Source of the DNA: Chionis minor
Lineage: Eukaryota > Chordata > Aves > Charadriiformes > Chionididae
DNA: 64,000 nucleotides
Direction of reading: 5' to 3'
Assembly (NCBI GenBank): GCA_013398295.1
Contig: VZSF01003273.1
Location: 636,192 to 700,191 of the forward strand
A model generated the notes under the pieces. The model made no database searches. It saw only the letters and a list, made by a program, of their open reading frames with translations, and was not told the origin of the DNA. Shown here one piece after another: positions 21,832 through 34,200 of the stretch. Every line of letters starts with the position of its first letter. Within the stretch, counting starts at the first letter, position 1. The position numbers were made by a program, and so were the translations under genes.

Positions 21832-24800
21832 GGGGACGGAGGGATGGATGGACGGACGGACGGACGCCGGAGCGTCCCCCGGCTGCGCTGGCCGCCGTCA
21901 CATCCCCGCTCCCGGCTCGGCTCCCGCCCCGCTGGAGGGACGAGCCGTGGGGGGGCGTGGGGCTTGGCGGAGCCGCGGCGCGGGGGGGGTCCCATCCCGG
22001 AGGAGCGGGGACCGAGGGTGCCCCCGGAGCAGATTCAGTTTTGGGGTTTTTTTCCCCTTTTTTTCCTTTTTTTTAAAAATTTTTTTTATTTTGAGTTTAT
22101 CTGTTAAAGAGGTTAAAAATAGCCCCCGGCTGCCCGCCCCCGCGCTGGGGCCGCAAGGAGCGGGGTCTGGCGCTGGAATGTTTCGGGGCGCCCACGTTAA
22201 ACCCCGCTCAGGTGGGATGTCACCGGTTTTCCTCCGCGCGCTGGCGGCGGAGACGGGACGCTCTTCCTGGTCAGCGTTGAAATAGAGTTTCGGTCCTCAA
22301 TCCGCTGTCGCCCTGCGATGAGCATCGCTACAGCCACGGTCAAAAACCTCCCGGCGCCGGCTTAAAATAAAGATGCTCAAAAGAAATAGTTTTGCCGGGA
22401 TCCTTTTTCGTAGCGGGATGCATCTGTAGGCTTTATGGCCCAGCGGCACGAGCTAAAGCTTAGTTGCTTTTTAAGAAGTTTCCTCCGAGGGAGGACAAAA
22501 GTTACGGTGGGACAGTGTCGGTGTTGTCACCCGGTGGTTTGGTGCCTGCCGAGCCAAAGGAGATCCCTGTGATCACCCAGCGTTCCCGTTTCCGTAGCAC
22601 AGGCGGGGAGGACCCGCTCTGCACAGCTGACCACACCGAGAATGAGTTGTGCCAAAAATCGTGGAAAACAGGGCTGGCCGTTGCTGGTGTTGCGGGGAAT
22701 TAGGGTTAAATAAAGAAACGCTCGGAAGAGATAAAACTTTCTCCGTTTTTCATGATGAATCGGAAAGGCGCCGCTTGCACAGAGGAGAAGATTCGCCGAC
22801 GTGACTTAGTTAACTGTCCTTTGGGGCTTGTTTCTAATTTTGGACTTCCCGACGTTTTGATACTGTGGTTTGCAGGGAAAGCCGAGCTCTCCACGTGCGG
22901 CCGACGGTGCTTAACGTACTTCCAGACCTCGGCGTGGTGAGGCTGCAGTAGCCTCTCGGTGGCTGGTGAAGGACGCTGTCGGGGATGCCGTTGCTTCCCA
23001 TTCCCCTCCGAAACAGAAAGAAAAGCCATTTCCAGTGTCACCCTTTCTTTTGATTTTCTTTGGAAATATTTAGATTTTCTTTGGTAAAGAAAATCCACAA
23101 AACATATTTTCCTTCAGTGCTACAGAGGACTTTCCATTCTGAAGCCTGGACGCCCTCCGTTCCGAAACTTCTCTGGCAAAACTACAGTATAGATTTAAGA
23201 AGCCTCCTAAAGGCTTTGCCTTTGTATTTGAATCGGCGCGAAGTGCCGCGGCGTTTTGTGTCCCGGGCGCTTTACGCAGGTTGCGGGGTGCGTGCCTTTA
23301 CGGAGCAGTGCTGCCTGTTCGGCATCTTCCAGGGCTCTGGCTGCCGTCGTGTCTCAAAAACTCGCGTTCAACGCCGCGGCTGATGTTTGTCCCTGCTTCC
23401 TTCTCTCTCCCGTCCTCTCTAAGGCCGGAATTGTGTTTGCAGGGCACCGGCATTTGTTTTGGTAGGTGTCTGGACTGTGTTTTGCTCCGTTGCTATTCTG
23501 GTTTTGTTTATTGTGAAGCATGTTTCCTTAAAGAGGAAGAAAATCCCAGAGGTGCTGGGATTCCGGGGAAGGGAAGGTGGTGGAGCACGGGGTGGCCCAG
23601 GGTCACTCCGGGAATAGATCCATCGCCTCGGACCGGCTGCCAGGGACGCTTGTGTCGGCACAGATGAGGCGTCTGACAGACTCCTGCTGTATCTTTGGAG
23701 CTGAGTTGTTTATGATAAGCAGGCTTTCCTCCGGGAGCTTCACCTTGTGGTTTTAGTCTTTTTTTTTTTAAAAAAAAAAAGGAGGAGAAAGGTATTCGGG
23801 CTTCAGAGTGCTGAGCTCACGCTGGGACTTGGGACTTTGGACGTGGCTGTAAGAAGCCATCTCGAGAAGCGGGAGCTGGCGCCGTGCGCGGGGGATGACC
23901 GTGCTGTGGTGGCACGGCCGGCGATGCAGCCGGCCCCCGTCTCCGGAGCTGCCGGCGGGGCTCCTGCCTGCTGGAGGGGCACCGGATGCTCCGGGCGGTA
24001 GGAAGGAAGCGGGAAGGTCCATGCTGTCGGCGCTCTGCGAGCATGTCGTTACCTTGATTAGTTATTGTATAACCAGGTCTATGCACAAAATACACTCATC
24101 TGTTCTCTCCGGCTGCTGATTTTCCAAGTCATTGTTGGTTGGGAGCTGGGGAATGGCATCCTCGTGGGCAGCCTGGGTGGGGATTCAAGGCACATGCTCA
24201 TTCGGGAGAGCGGCTCCGGCATAAGGGGCAGGATGGGGGAAGCGGCGCTGAGGTTCCAGGCTGGAGCACGCTGCCGGAGGGACGAGAGGAGGGAAACATG
24301 AAGGGGGCTCCGTGTTGCCCGCTGTGAGTAGAGAAGAGGTTAGAGCATTGCAGCCCTAGTTGCTGCAGGACAAATCTTGTTGCTGTATTAAAAGGGGCTA
24401 ATTTGCTAAATACCCCCGTGGATAATGGCGTACAGAGGAACGGACCCAAAAAATAAATCAAGGCAGCTTGAAATGGAAAGAGTGCAAACAGTAGCGTTTA
24501 AAACCAGGAATATGGCACTCCTTTTGTAGCACAAAAGCATATGTTTTCATTAATGTTATGCACCAGTCATCCATTTTAAGGTAGAGTCCTAGAACTGCTC
24601 TATATGGTGGTTTTATAACCTACTGTAAACTGGTGACTGAAAGAGTGTGTTGTCTTGTGGGGAATTTAACTCGGGCCATAAATGCTATGTCAAGATTTCT
24701 TAATCTCTTGGAAAATCAGATAAGGGCTGGAGGCAAGATAATGGAGGAATTGCAAAGTTGCGGTTTTGCTATTAAACCTGTGTCATGACTCCAGTGCTCT

Positions 24801-25992
24801 TCATTTGACTTTTGAAATAAAAATGTTAATGTCTTACAAAACCTGCAAAAGTCACTCTTATTATTTTTCTTTTTTTTGTTCCCCTTCCACCGGCTCTCTA
24901 GAAAAGCCACGCGCTCGACCCGCCTTGAGTTAGTGCTCCGGCTGACTTTGGTGGCATCGTTTCCAAATCAGATTTGATTCCTCTTTTGCCACATCTCCCT
25001 GCGTGCAGGCGTGGCGATCGCTGGCCCCGGCGCCTGGGTTTCCCCTCGGTATTCCTGCCAGCTCTCACGCCTGAGAGCGCCGTGTTGACCCTCCTGCAGC
25101 CTCGTGTTCCCCGCTCGTCCTGCCACCGTTGGGAGTGGAGACTCTGTGTGCCGGTCGTTCAACAGTAATTTTTTACTAGAGTCAGGCTTTGAGAAATAAA
25201 ATATAATTAAAATGACTTTATTGTACTTCAGTATCCCAGGAGGTGGTTTGGGTTGGAAGCTCGTTTCGAGCGCGAAGCCTGGTGGTGCCAACAGCTGTCA
25301 CAGAGGTTTTGGCGTGTGCTCTTGCTGAGTGTTTTCTGCTCTTCAGATACTTCCACGCGCTCCGAGTCAGGAGCCAGCGTCAGTGCTTTAATGAATTAGC
25401 CAAGAGCTGTTAGCAGGCTGCCAGACCAGGCTTTGGTGGAACCCGCTCCCTATTAGACGGTCACCTTCACAGGGACCCCCTCGCTGACCGCTTGGGTCTC
25501 CAGCGTGCGACAAGACGTGCTGTGATTTAACGACTTAGTATAGTTCAGCTGCTCCGCGATGGCACGGTCAGCCGCAGTCGCTCCGTCCTGCAGACAAAAG
25601 GCAGAGTGTCGCTTCTGATGGCTTCACTACAAGCTGCTTCATCTTTCTTCTTCCCGACGTTTTCTGGAAATTCATATTTAATATCTGACTTCTTGCAGCA
25701 GCACAAAAAAGGGAGAGAGTTTCCCCGTGCATGGGACAAAACGCTTCACCCCTGGCTGGTAAAACACTCTCCGATCTTTTATCAAGTGTGACGTGTAAGT
25801 TTTATTTTGCAGTGTTCGTCCCCTGGGCTGAGGGAAAGGCTTGGGAGGGGATTTGGTAAATGTAGGGTCTGGCTCAGAGGCATGGTAAAGGCATCGAGGT
25901 GCTCCGGCGCTTCTCTTTTGGAGCACAGGTAGGTGCTTCTGGAGCCCAGAGAGCTGTTTCCAGAGAGTTTGCAGTTGATACTGGTTTAAGTT

Positions 25993-26096
25993 TAATGGTT
26001 TAGGGGTGGTTTTGGCAATGTAGGTTTATGGTTGGACTCGATGATCTTGGAGGTCTCTTCCAACCCAAGTGATTCTGTGGTTCTATGATTCTATGG
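25993..26096 (+). mobile_element. Truncated CR1 LINE 3' end
   Basis: The stretch contains GGTTGGACTCGATGATCTT, then GTCTCTTCCAACCCAAGTGA, and ends in GATTCTGTGGTTCTATGATTCTATGG. This is the diagnostic 3' end and octamer tail of avian CR1. Only about 100 bp remain, a normal 5' truncation; non-coding. Confidence 0.9.
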
Positions 26097-27784
26097 TAGT
26101 TGGTATTACACTCTTTTTTTTTTTCTTTTTTTTTAAATAATAAAATTTAATTTCATGTATTTTTATATTTATTTTTATCATTGTAGAGAATGGCAGAAGT
26201 GCTGGCAGGAGTTCCCCCTCCAGCCCCGGTGTCGGAGCGCTGGATCCGTGCATGCATTGCGGCGTGGCCGGGGCCACTGCCCATGGGAAAAGCTCCGCTC
26301 GCTCTGGGCCATCCCACCGGCTCCGGGTCGGGCAGCGCCTGATGCTGCTGCGCGCGGTTTTGCTAGAAATCTTCTAGCAGCTCGTTCATTCCTTTGACAC
26401 CTTGCTGTATCTGGCGCTTATTTTGTGTTTTTCGGGGTTTCTTTTATAAATTTTTTTAATCTTTATTTTTTTTTCCAATGCCTTCCAAGCGTTGTTAATT
26501 CATCACTTGGAAAAGACTCCTCGGGAGAGGCGCGGGAAGTCAGCTGGCTCCTGCAGTCCGTCGCATCCCTGCTGGAAATAGCTGAGCTGGTGGGGTTGTG
26601 GCATCGGGTCGGAGAGCACAGAGCCTGGCGTGGCGGTCGACTCGGCTTGTATGGCTCGTCCGGGGCTCCCGGGCTGCGATGGGAACACCTTGGCTCCGCC
26701 GCAGGCCAAATACCGAAGCTCCCGGCTGCTCCAGGGAGTCCGGCGAGCTTTCCCTGGAGCAGCGGTACCCAGCTGCTCTGCCAGAGGGGCGGGATGGCGG
26801 AGGGGAACCCGCTGCCCTCCCAGAGCAGCGAGGCTGTGGCCGCGAGCGAGGGGCGATGGGGACCCTCGGGCAATGACCTGCTTCAAGGCATTGGTGAGAT
26901 TTAATCATGGATGTCATGTTCTGGAAAAAAAAAATAATCTTTTTCTCTTTGTTGGGGTGCAGAGAGTGAGCTGTGCAGGAAGCAATAAATGTGGTTTAAA
27001 ATACAAGGTTTAACCGATTAATTCTAATGCATTTGTGACAGTTATTGATCAAAGGTAACATTTATAACCAGGGACTGCATTGTCAAGGTTAGATTCTTGC
27101 TCAAGAAATAGCCTTTGATAAGCTGAGCTATCGATTGCAGATTTGAGCAGGCCAATGTCGGAAGAGGCCAGTGCTTGCTTCGTCGAGCAGCGCCGCGGAG
27201 GGGTGGGAGGAGGGAGAAGTAGCCGAGCTGAGCATCCCCGAGAGCCGCCTGCGGGCTGGCTCGTCCCTTCCGCCGATGGCTGCGCCGGCCGCCGGGTGCA
27301 AGGGAGGCTCTCGACTGCTGCGGTGCTCCAAGGTGGTTAATCAACGGCTAAATTGTTCCGCGGTACCTGAATGCGGGATTTAATGACGTTGGGTGCAAGT
27401 CACGTCGATGGCTTGGAGGTCAAGTGGTTTAAAATTCTGGGCTCCCTCTGTGGGCGTCTGTCGGTGGGGTGCAGCTGTGGATGTCCCTGCAGTGCTGAGT
27501 GTCCCTGGTGGGGTCTGTCGGGGCTGGGTTTCGCGGCGTGTTCCTGAAAACACAGGTTTGCTTCTGATTTGCAGCAACGAGCTTGCGGCTGAAGGCAAGA
27601 GGTGCGGATTTTGGTGCCTGGCTCCCATCTGCCCGGGCTCCCGTCCTCCCTGTGCCAGAGGTGGATGAGCCGCTGTCCCCAAATGCTCGTCGTGGACCTC
27701 ATCGCTCTCTCTCCTTGCTGTCCCGTTGCTCTCCCAGCGGGTAGGCTGTGGAGCTGCTGGGCTGTGTGGTAGCCTCACGAATTA

Positions 27785-27816
<32 letters not shown>

Positions 27817-30800
27817 CTAAGGCAGGATAATCCCAAGGCATGGTCCCTGTGTGAATGAACGACCTTCAGAATGTCCTTGGCCTCTGGAAGGGCTTGTTTT
27901 GTGTTTGGCGAAGGCCTTGCCTCGGGGATGGTGGGTACTCAAGGCCTCTGAGGTGCTTTTATTGCCGCTTGTCCCTGACGGGGTCCTTTCCTGATTAAAG
28001 ACGAAAGAGATCCCGTAATTGCTGTCCTGAGTAATGGGAACAAATGCTTCGCTGGTCCGATGGTTTTCCTCAGCCTTGAAGCTCAGGAGGTGCATGGGAG
28101 AAGGGTTGCTTTGAAACCACAGCGGATTCGCCCTCCTTCCCCCCCAAAAATGTGCTTTAAAAATGTCCCATTGCAGCAGCAGCAGCGCCCCCTTCTCTGC
28201 TTCTCTTCTGTTCCCTTTGGCTTCGCACTAGAGCAGCAATACCAGCGTGTGTCACGCTCACAGCCCTAAAAATAAGTGGTAACTGAGCCTTTTCTGGGCT
28301 TTGGGGGATGCGGTGGGGTTCTTGGTCTGCCTCTGCCGCGCTGCGTAACGGGGCAGGTGTGGTAGCTGTCCCGTGCCTCAGTGTCCCTGTGTAAAACCTG
28401 GCAGCTGCTGCCGGAGCGCTGGACGGGGGCAGCGTTCAGACACGGAAGAGTTTTTTTCTGATCTGTGTTTTGGGTGTATGGGACAGGGAAGTCCGGGCAC
28501 GGCGCTGGGGAGCAAATACGATGGTGGTTTTCCTGGGGCTTGTCAGTAGTTCAGGCTCTGCAGAAAGCACTGGCTGCGCCAAAGTTGAGCTTTAACCCTC
28601 GCTCCTGCCCATGTCCATGTGGGAAGTGTTAATGGTGATTTTCTGGCTGACGAGATCATTATTTTGCCCTGGGTGGGTTTGTGCTGGTTCCGCGGGGTGA
28701 AATGGGAGCAGGGTGCTGGGGGAGCAGAGGGACCTGCGGGACCTGCGGTCTCGCTCCTTCAGCCCAGCTCTTCTCCCCGTTGGGCTGGTGCGGATCGGCT
28801 GCAGCTCTGCTCAGCTTAACCGGGATTAGCATCGTGGAGACGCGAGCGGCGCTGAGCCCGCCGCGGCCGGTGTTGGCGTTGGTACAGATGTTTAATCGTG
28901 GCACTTGCAGCTGCGTGGCGATGGAAGGGGTAATCCCTGCGGTCGCCGCCGCTGCCTGCTCCCACCACGGCTGGGCTGGGGCGCGCGGAAGCCTTCGTTG
29001 CACTTGTCGGTGGGTCGTAAAGCTGGGGTGTGTTAAAATTCTGGGCCCGTCGTCTGAATTTTGGTACTGGGGAGCGTTGGGAGCCGGCGGGGGAAGGCCC
29101 GCTCCTCTCCAAGCGTGCGTTAATCTGTCTTTTCAGAAGAGGATTCGTTGAGGATTACACGGGTGCAGGATGGGAGCTGGTGAGACAGGAGTGCGCGGGG
29201 ACGGCGGCTCTCGCCCTGCCCTCGCAGCAGGAACGTTGCTGCCCTGTCGGGGGCTTCCCAGAAAAGCCAGGGCTGCGCCGTGGGGTGTCGAGAGGGGAAA
29301 AGGTTCTCGTGCTGTGACGGTGGGACCTGCTGTCCTGGCAGAGCTCTCGGTGACGGCGGCGGGTGCTTTGCAGACGGACGGGCTGTGCCGCAGCGAGGCC
29401 GGGGGCTTGGCCAAGTGCCGGGAGCCCAACGGCTCCGGTCGATGCTCGGATTTTCCTGGGTCCCTGAGTGAGGAGCTCAGAGCTCGCCGGTGGGTTATTG
29501 TCTGCCGCTCCTTTGCCTCACAGGTGGGGATGCTGGGGCTGGGACGGGGGAAAGTCCCCCCTGGTGAGCTGGGACAGGGTCTTAGGTGTCCTCGGGAGTC
29601 TCCAAGGTACGGTGATGTACCCGCTTACAACACGTGTTATTCAGGGTGGGCGCGCGCTGATGGTTTCCACGGACCTCTGATGACGGTGCTGAAGATCCAC
29701 GGACACCCTGGATCTTCACGATGTCACTAAGCACCACAGGCTGTCGCTGCCGCCGGATCGGGTAGAGTTTGATTTAATTAAAATAAATTCATTTCTTTCA
29801 GCTCCCTGAGCGAGGCGGAGGTGTGCTCGCCTGCGCTGGAGGTGCCACAGAAGGCACCCGCGGCGGTGGGAGGGTGTCGGGCCGGAGCTCAGGCTGGGCT
29901 CTGCCCTCGGAGCGGCGTGTTTGCAGGTTGCCTTGGAAATCCGCGCTCCAACGGGCGCCGATCCAGCCCGCGACACGTGGACCGTCAGGTCCGCGCTGTG
30001 CAGACACTTGGGTGTCTTGGAGCTACGTGGTCTTTGAACCCTGCTTGCGAAAGCAGCCGGGGGCCGGCGGAGGAGCGCGCGCAGCTGCAGGACGGCAGCT
30101 CCCGTCCTAACGAGAGCACCGGGGTCCCTTGAGGAAGGGAAGCGCCTACGTGCCTGGCTGCGTGGGAACCTGCTTTATGCATGTTGGAGCTGAAGAGCAC
30201 GCGGGCACCTACGGTGCGTGTTTTAGGGTAGTCATACCTCAGGATAAGCCAGAGATATTGCTCTAATGAGCTGTCATCGTAGGAGCAGCGTTATTTCCTC
30301 CTCCCCCACCCCAGCCCGTACACACGTGATCTGAGCAAGCAGTAAAATAATAAAAAAAAAAAAAAAGAAAAAGAAATGGCTCAGCCTTGACGTAAGGAAC
30401 GATTGTTTGAATGCCTTAAGGTAGCAGGGACGTTCAGGGCAGTGTAAATGGGGCGATTTGGCTTGCATGTAGGACGCTGGAAATCTAAAATGAAGTGAGC
30501 TAGGAAAAAAATAATCCTGGATGTTTAACTACTGCAAAAGTGCTGGGAGCAGAGAGAGCTCGGAAGAGAGCAGGGTGAGCCTGGAGCAGTCTGGGAGGAC
30601 GATGACCAGTACTGGGAAGACATGACTCTTCCACCAGACCCCAGTTTAGCAGGGAGTCTGGCTTCAATGCCTGGGACGAAACCAGCTGAGCGGTTCCCTT
30701 GGGCCACGCTGCACCCACGGGCAGGAGATGGGCAGGAGATGCCACTTGGCCACTACGGAACCCATGGGATGGGTTTGCTGGGCGAAGGGCAGGCCCCCAG

Positions 30801-31142
30801 CTGAGTACTGCACGTTTCCTTTTCCATTTAAACCTTATTTGCAAGCTTTCCCATCCCCACCGTTCTGCTTTCTGTCCTGGAACAGGCACAGATCTGAGCT
30901 GAGGAGCAGCAATTGGCAAACGATCAGCAAAAAGCATCAACTTCAAGCTCACGAGGGGGAAGGAGAGTCACTTTACTGTTTTATTAGTTTGAAAACTCTG
31001 TTTAGAGTCTCACGGAGGCCCTGTCTGGGCACTTGGAGTCAGGCAAAAGGAACTGGAAGAAACGTGAAGTAATACTCGTCCTTGGATCACATACAGGCAA
31101 AAAGCCCCAGGTACCTGGCAGCTCTAGGGAGGGGCTCGATGT

Positions 31143-31247
31143 GATTATCTCCATTTTACAGGTGGGGAAACAGCTCTGAATTTGGCCCGTGGTCACAGAG
31201 CACACTATGGAAATAAACCCCAGTCTAGTGCTTTATTCACTACATAT
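31143..31247 (-). mobile_element. MIR/CORE-SINE fragment, antisense
   Basis: TTATCTCCATTTTACAGGTG, then GGTCACAGAGCA and CCCCAGTCTAGTGCTTTATTCACTAC follow the reverse complement of the MIR consensus in order. It is old and gapped, as expected for a pre-avian insertion. Confidence 0.75.
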
Positions 31248-34200
31248 TTCTTCCTCTAGTATGCTGTTGCGTTGCTATTAAATCTTAATTAAAAGAAGCT
31301 TCAGACTTACCAATTAGTAAAATGAAAGGATCTGTAAGCCCCCGTTTTTCTTTCACAACTGTCATGCTGTTCATTAGCATTTTTCTCCTGCATTTCCTTT
31401 AGATAGCAAAAGTAATTGGGGTGACTTTGGTTTCCTTCCAGTTGGTTTCTTGGTACAGCTAGGTATTTAAGCATAAGCTAAATCAGTAGGATGCAAGTAC
31501 CTGTGATGAATGGCAGGTTAGATTAAAAATTACCTAATGGTTTCTTTTGGCTTTAATCTCTCTGAACTAAATGTGTCTGTAGTTAATAGGATGGTTTGCC
31601 AACTAAAGCCCTACGTGACTCTTTTCTTTTTTTCCTCCCTGTAAGGGTCCCTTTAAATGTTTATATCAATTAGTTTTCTAAAACCATTTTACCAAGACTG
31701 AATCTAAATGCATGGCACTGTGCCCTTGCCAAATGTCGCACGCACAAAGAGCATTAACCCCTTCTTGGGAGAACTGATGTATTCTTAACATACGGAAAAC
31801 CTCCCATAAATGCGAGGCATCCTTTTAGACCTTGAAAAGCAGACAACTAAATAGCATATAGTAAGCTTCTTTGTCTTTCTTACACGTAGGTAGGTGCTAG
31901 GTGGTGGGTTTTTTTTTTTCACTTGCTCATTCATTCCTCCAGCACTGCTGGCAGCTGGGATAAATCACTGTGATGTCAATGGAAAAACTGGTGCCGGAGC
32001 GGGAGGCACATCGCAGCCTGCGTATGTAGTACATGGAGCTGTATTGGCTCGTTACATCACACAAGTGGTTCAGATGCCCTTTGTGGAAAGCTGCTCGTTC
32101 CCATGTGGTGCAGAGCTTGCCGGGGACTGTGTTCGTGCTGGGTGGCGTATCAGAATTACAGGGGTGAGGGCTTGCATCTGAAGCAGACGGCTTTAAATTA
32201 AACATTTTAACACACAGGGTCTCTATTTCTTCCTTATGGTGCATTATCCCAGTTTGTGCCAGTAGCTGTAGTACCTCACTGTCCATTTCCAAGCATCCAG
32301 TGATAACAGTGTGGTACGGAAATGCTCAGGTCTTGTTTCAAGTCTTCGCCTCCGACTGCTGGAGGTGCCCTGGCCCTCCCCTGCATTGGTCTTGCTTGAT
32401 GTGGTCACTCTCAAGTTGCTTATGAAATCTGGAAAAACAGCTTTTTTTCTTTGGGTTTTTTTCCCCCCTCTTCCTTGTGCGTGCAGTGTGCTTAAAGCGG
32501 AACGAGCATTAGTTGAGTGACTTAACGGATGCTCTGCAAAAATACTGCGAGCTCCCTGGTTCCGAGAGGTGCTTTACATAAGTCTTCTCTTGCAAACTTG
32601 CCCGCAGTTGATGTTTCTTTGAAGAGCCTGTGATGACTCTTTATCTATAGATGGTTGAAGCACATTCAGCTCTGCCTGGATGTCAGGGGTGTTCGGCACT
32701 TCATTTTCAAAGAGAATTTGTTAACACAAGTGTAGCTCGAGAGATGAAAGGATCCATGTTAAGCCTCGTTTGAGGCAGCTAGACACCAGGCAGGAAAAGA
32801 AGAATCGTGAGAGGTATTTGATTTCTCTGGTCAGCTGTGGCAGAGAAGCCTTTCTCCAAGTACGAAAGAGTTTTCTCTTGGTGAGTCTGAGACACAAGCT
32901 AAGGAGATTGACTGGGAAAACAGGACGGGCAGCTGCAGCGCAACGGCCAGTGCTGTCCAGGGCACCCCTTGTTTCATCAGCTCCTTCATCTGGGTTGCTG
33001 TGCTGCAGCCCACGGTGTTCAGACCCTGTCTGCCTCCATCGAGGAGCTGTACTGAACAGGGAAAGGTTTCACCAAATAGCGAAAAGTGACAGCTGAGCAT
33101 GGAAACAGAAATATTAAACGTGGCGTTTCCCTCTGGGCTGTAGATGAGCTTGTCTGTCCTTTCCTGTCCGTGCTGACGGGCCCTTCTTCCTTCCAGCCAG
33201 TTCTCCTGGCACAAGTCCTCTCCTGGGGGATTCATCCTAATCCCTCGTGCTTGTATTTCTCATCTTTTAAAATCGTTTGGTGGCTCTATTCGAGTTCAGC
33301 TGGGCCGGTTCCTGCCCTAAGCTGCGAGCTGTCCTCCCCGCAGCTCTGGGACGCACCGTGACGCTCCGCCTCGGGACGCGGTGGGTGCCCCGCTCGTACT
33401 TCCTGCGTGCGAGTACGCTGGCTTTGCGAGACAGCACCCCTGCTTTGCCTGTGACGAGCACTGGCACCAGCACTGGAAATCAGAGGCACCACTGGCAAGA
33501 TAACTCAACCCACCTTTCAGTCAAGCAAACTAAACACGGCCAGGCAGTTGCCAGGACGCCAGCCCTCTTCCAAACCAAATTACGACCATATTCCTGGCCG
33601 AGACCTGGTGAACGAGGAAGAAAAAGTGCCAGACAGGAGCCACGGTACTTCACAAGCAAATCTGAAATGGGACGGATCCCTTAGTGGAGTGCTCGAGTTT
33701 GGGCAGTGGGATGGAGAGAGCCCTGAAGCTGTCGCCTCGGCGCCAGGTTATGGAGAACGTGGCTGAGGGCCCTTTGCCCATCTTTCCCTCCCGTGTCTTT
33801 GCAGGAACACGGTTCTCTGCCTGGAGCGGTTTAGCGCCTTCCAGCAGCCCTTCGTGCTGCTTTTAATTTTCTCAATGCTGCTCTTGCAAATTTTCCCCCC
33901 CAACTGTTTTCTCACGTGTGCACTCTGATCTTTAAAAAGTATATATTTTTCTACTCTTATCAGCACATAATCAGCGAGGCTGCATGTGTAACAAAGAGGA
34001 ACCAGCCCCGGGAGGGTATAGAGAGGTACGATGCAGTCCCAGGGGCACCTTTGTTCTCTGTCGGGCAGAAATATTGCCTAGCTCAGCCCAAGCAGAGCTC
34101 TCCAGAGGGCGCGACGCTGCTGGGATCTATCCATCCTTGGGCTGAACTCAGCATGTCTGTCCCCTTCTTGCTTGGTGCTGTGCGAGCAGGAATAATAACT

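Larger units (their letters stand above)
20600..22250 (+). promoter_or_regulatory. DHRS11: CpG island, probable DHRS11 promoter and missing exon 1
   Basis: Very GC- and CpG-rich, with many GGCG/GGGCGTGG boxes and a 47-N gap at 21785-21831. DHRS11 exon 2 has no partner exon 1 anywhere in the readable sequence. The family's first exon (~147 nt, encoding the TGxxxGIG cofactor motif) is expected at a CpG island 5' of exon 2. The gap is shorter than that exon, so its true size may be larger or the exon may be lost elsewhere. Promoter assignment is inference. Confidence 0.55.

Noticed and set aside
21033..22076. 347-codon plus-strand open frame through the N gap
   Set aside because: Length comes from GC-rich sequence and untranslatable N; no SDR or other motif.
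28171..28187. CAGCAGCAGCAG run as an expandable repeat
   Set aside because: Only four or five units, not in a supported exon.
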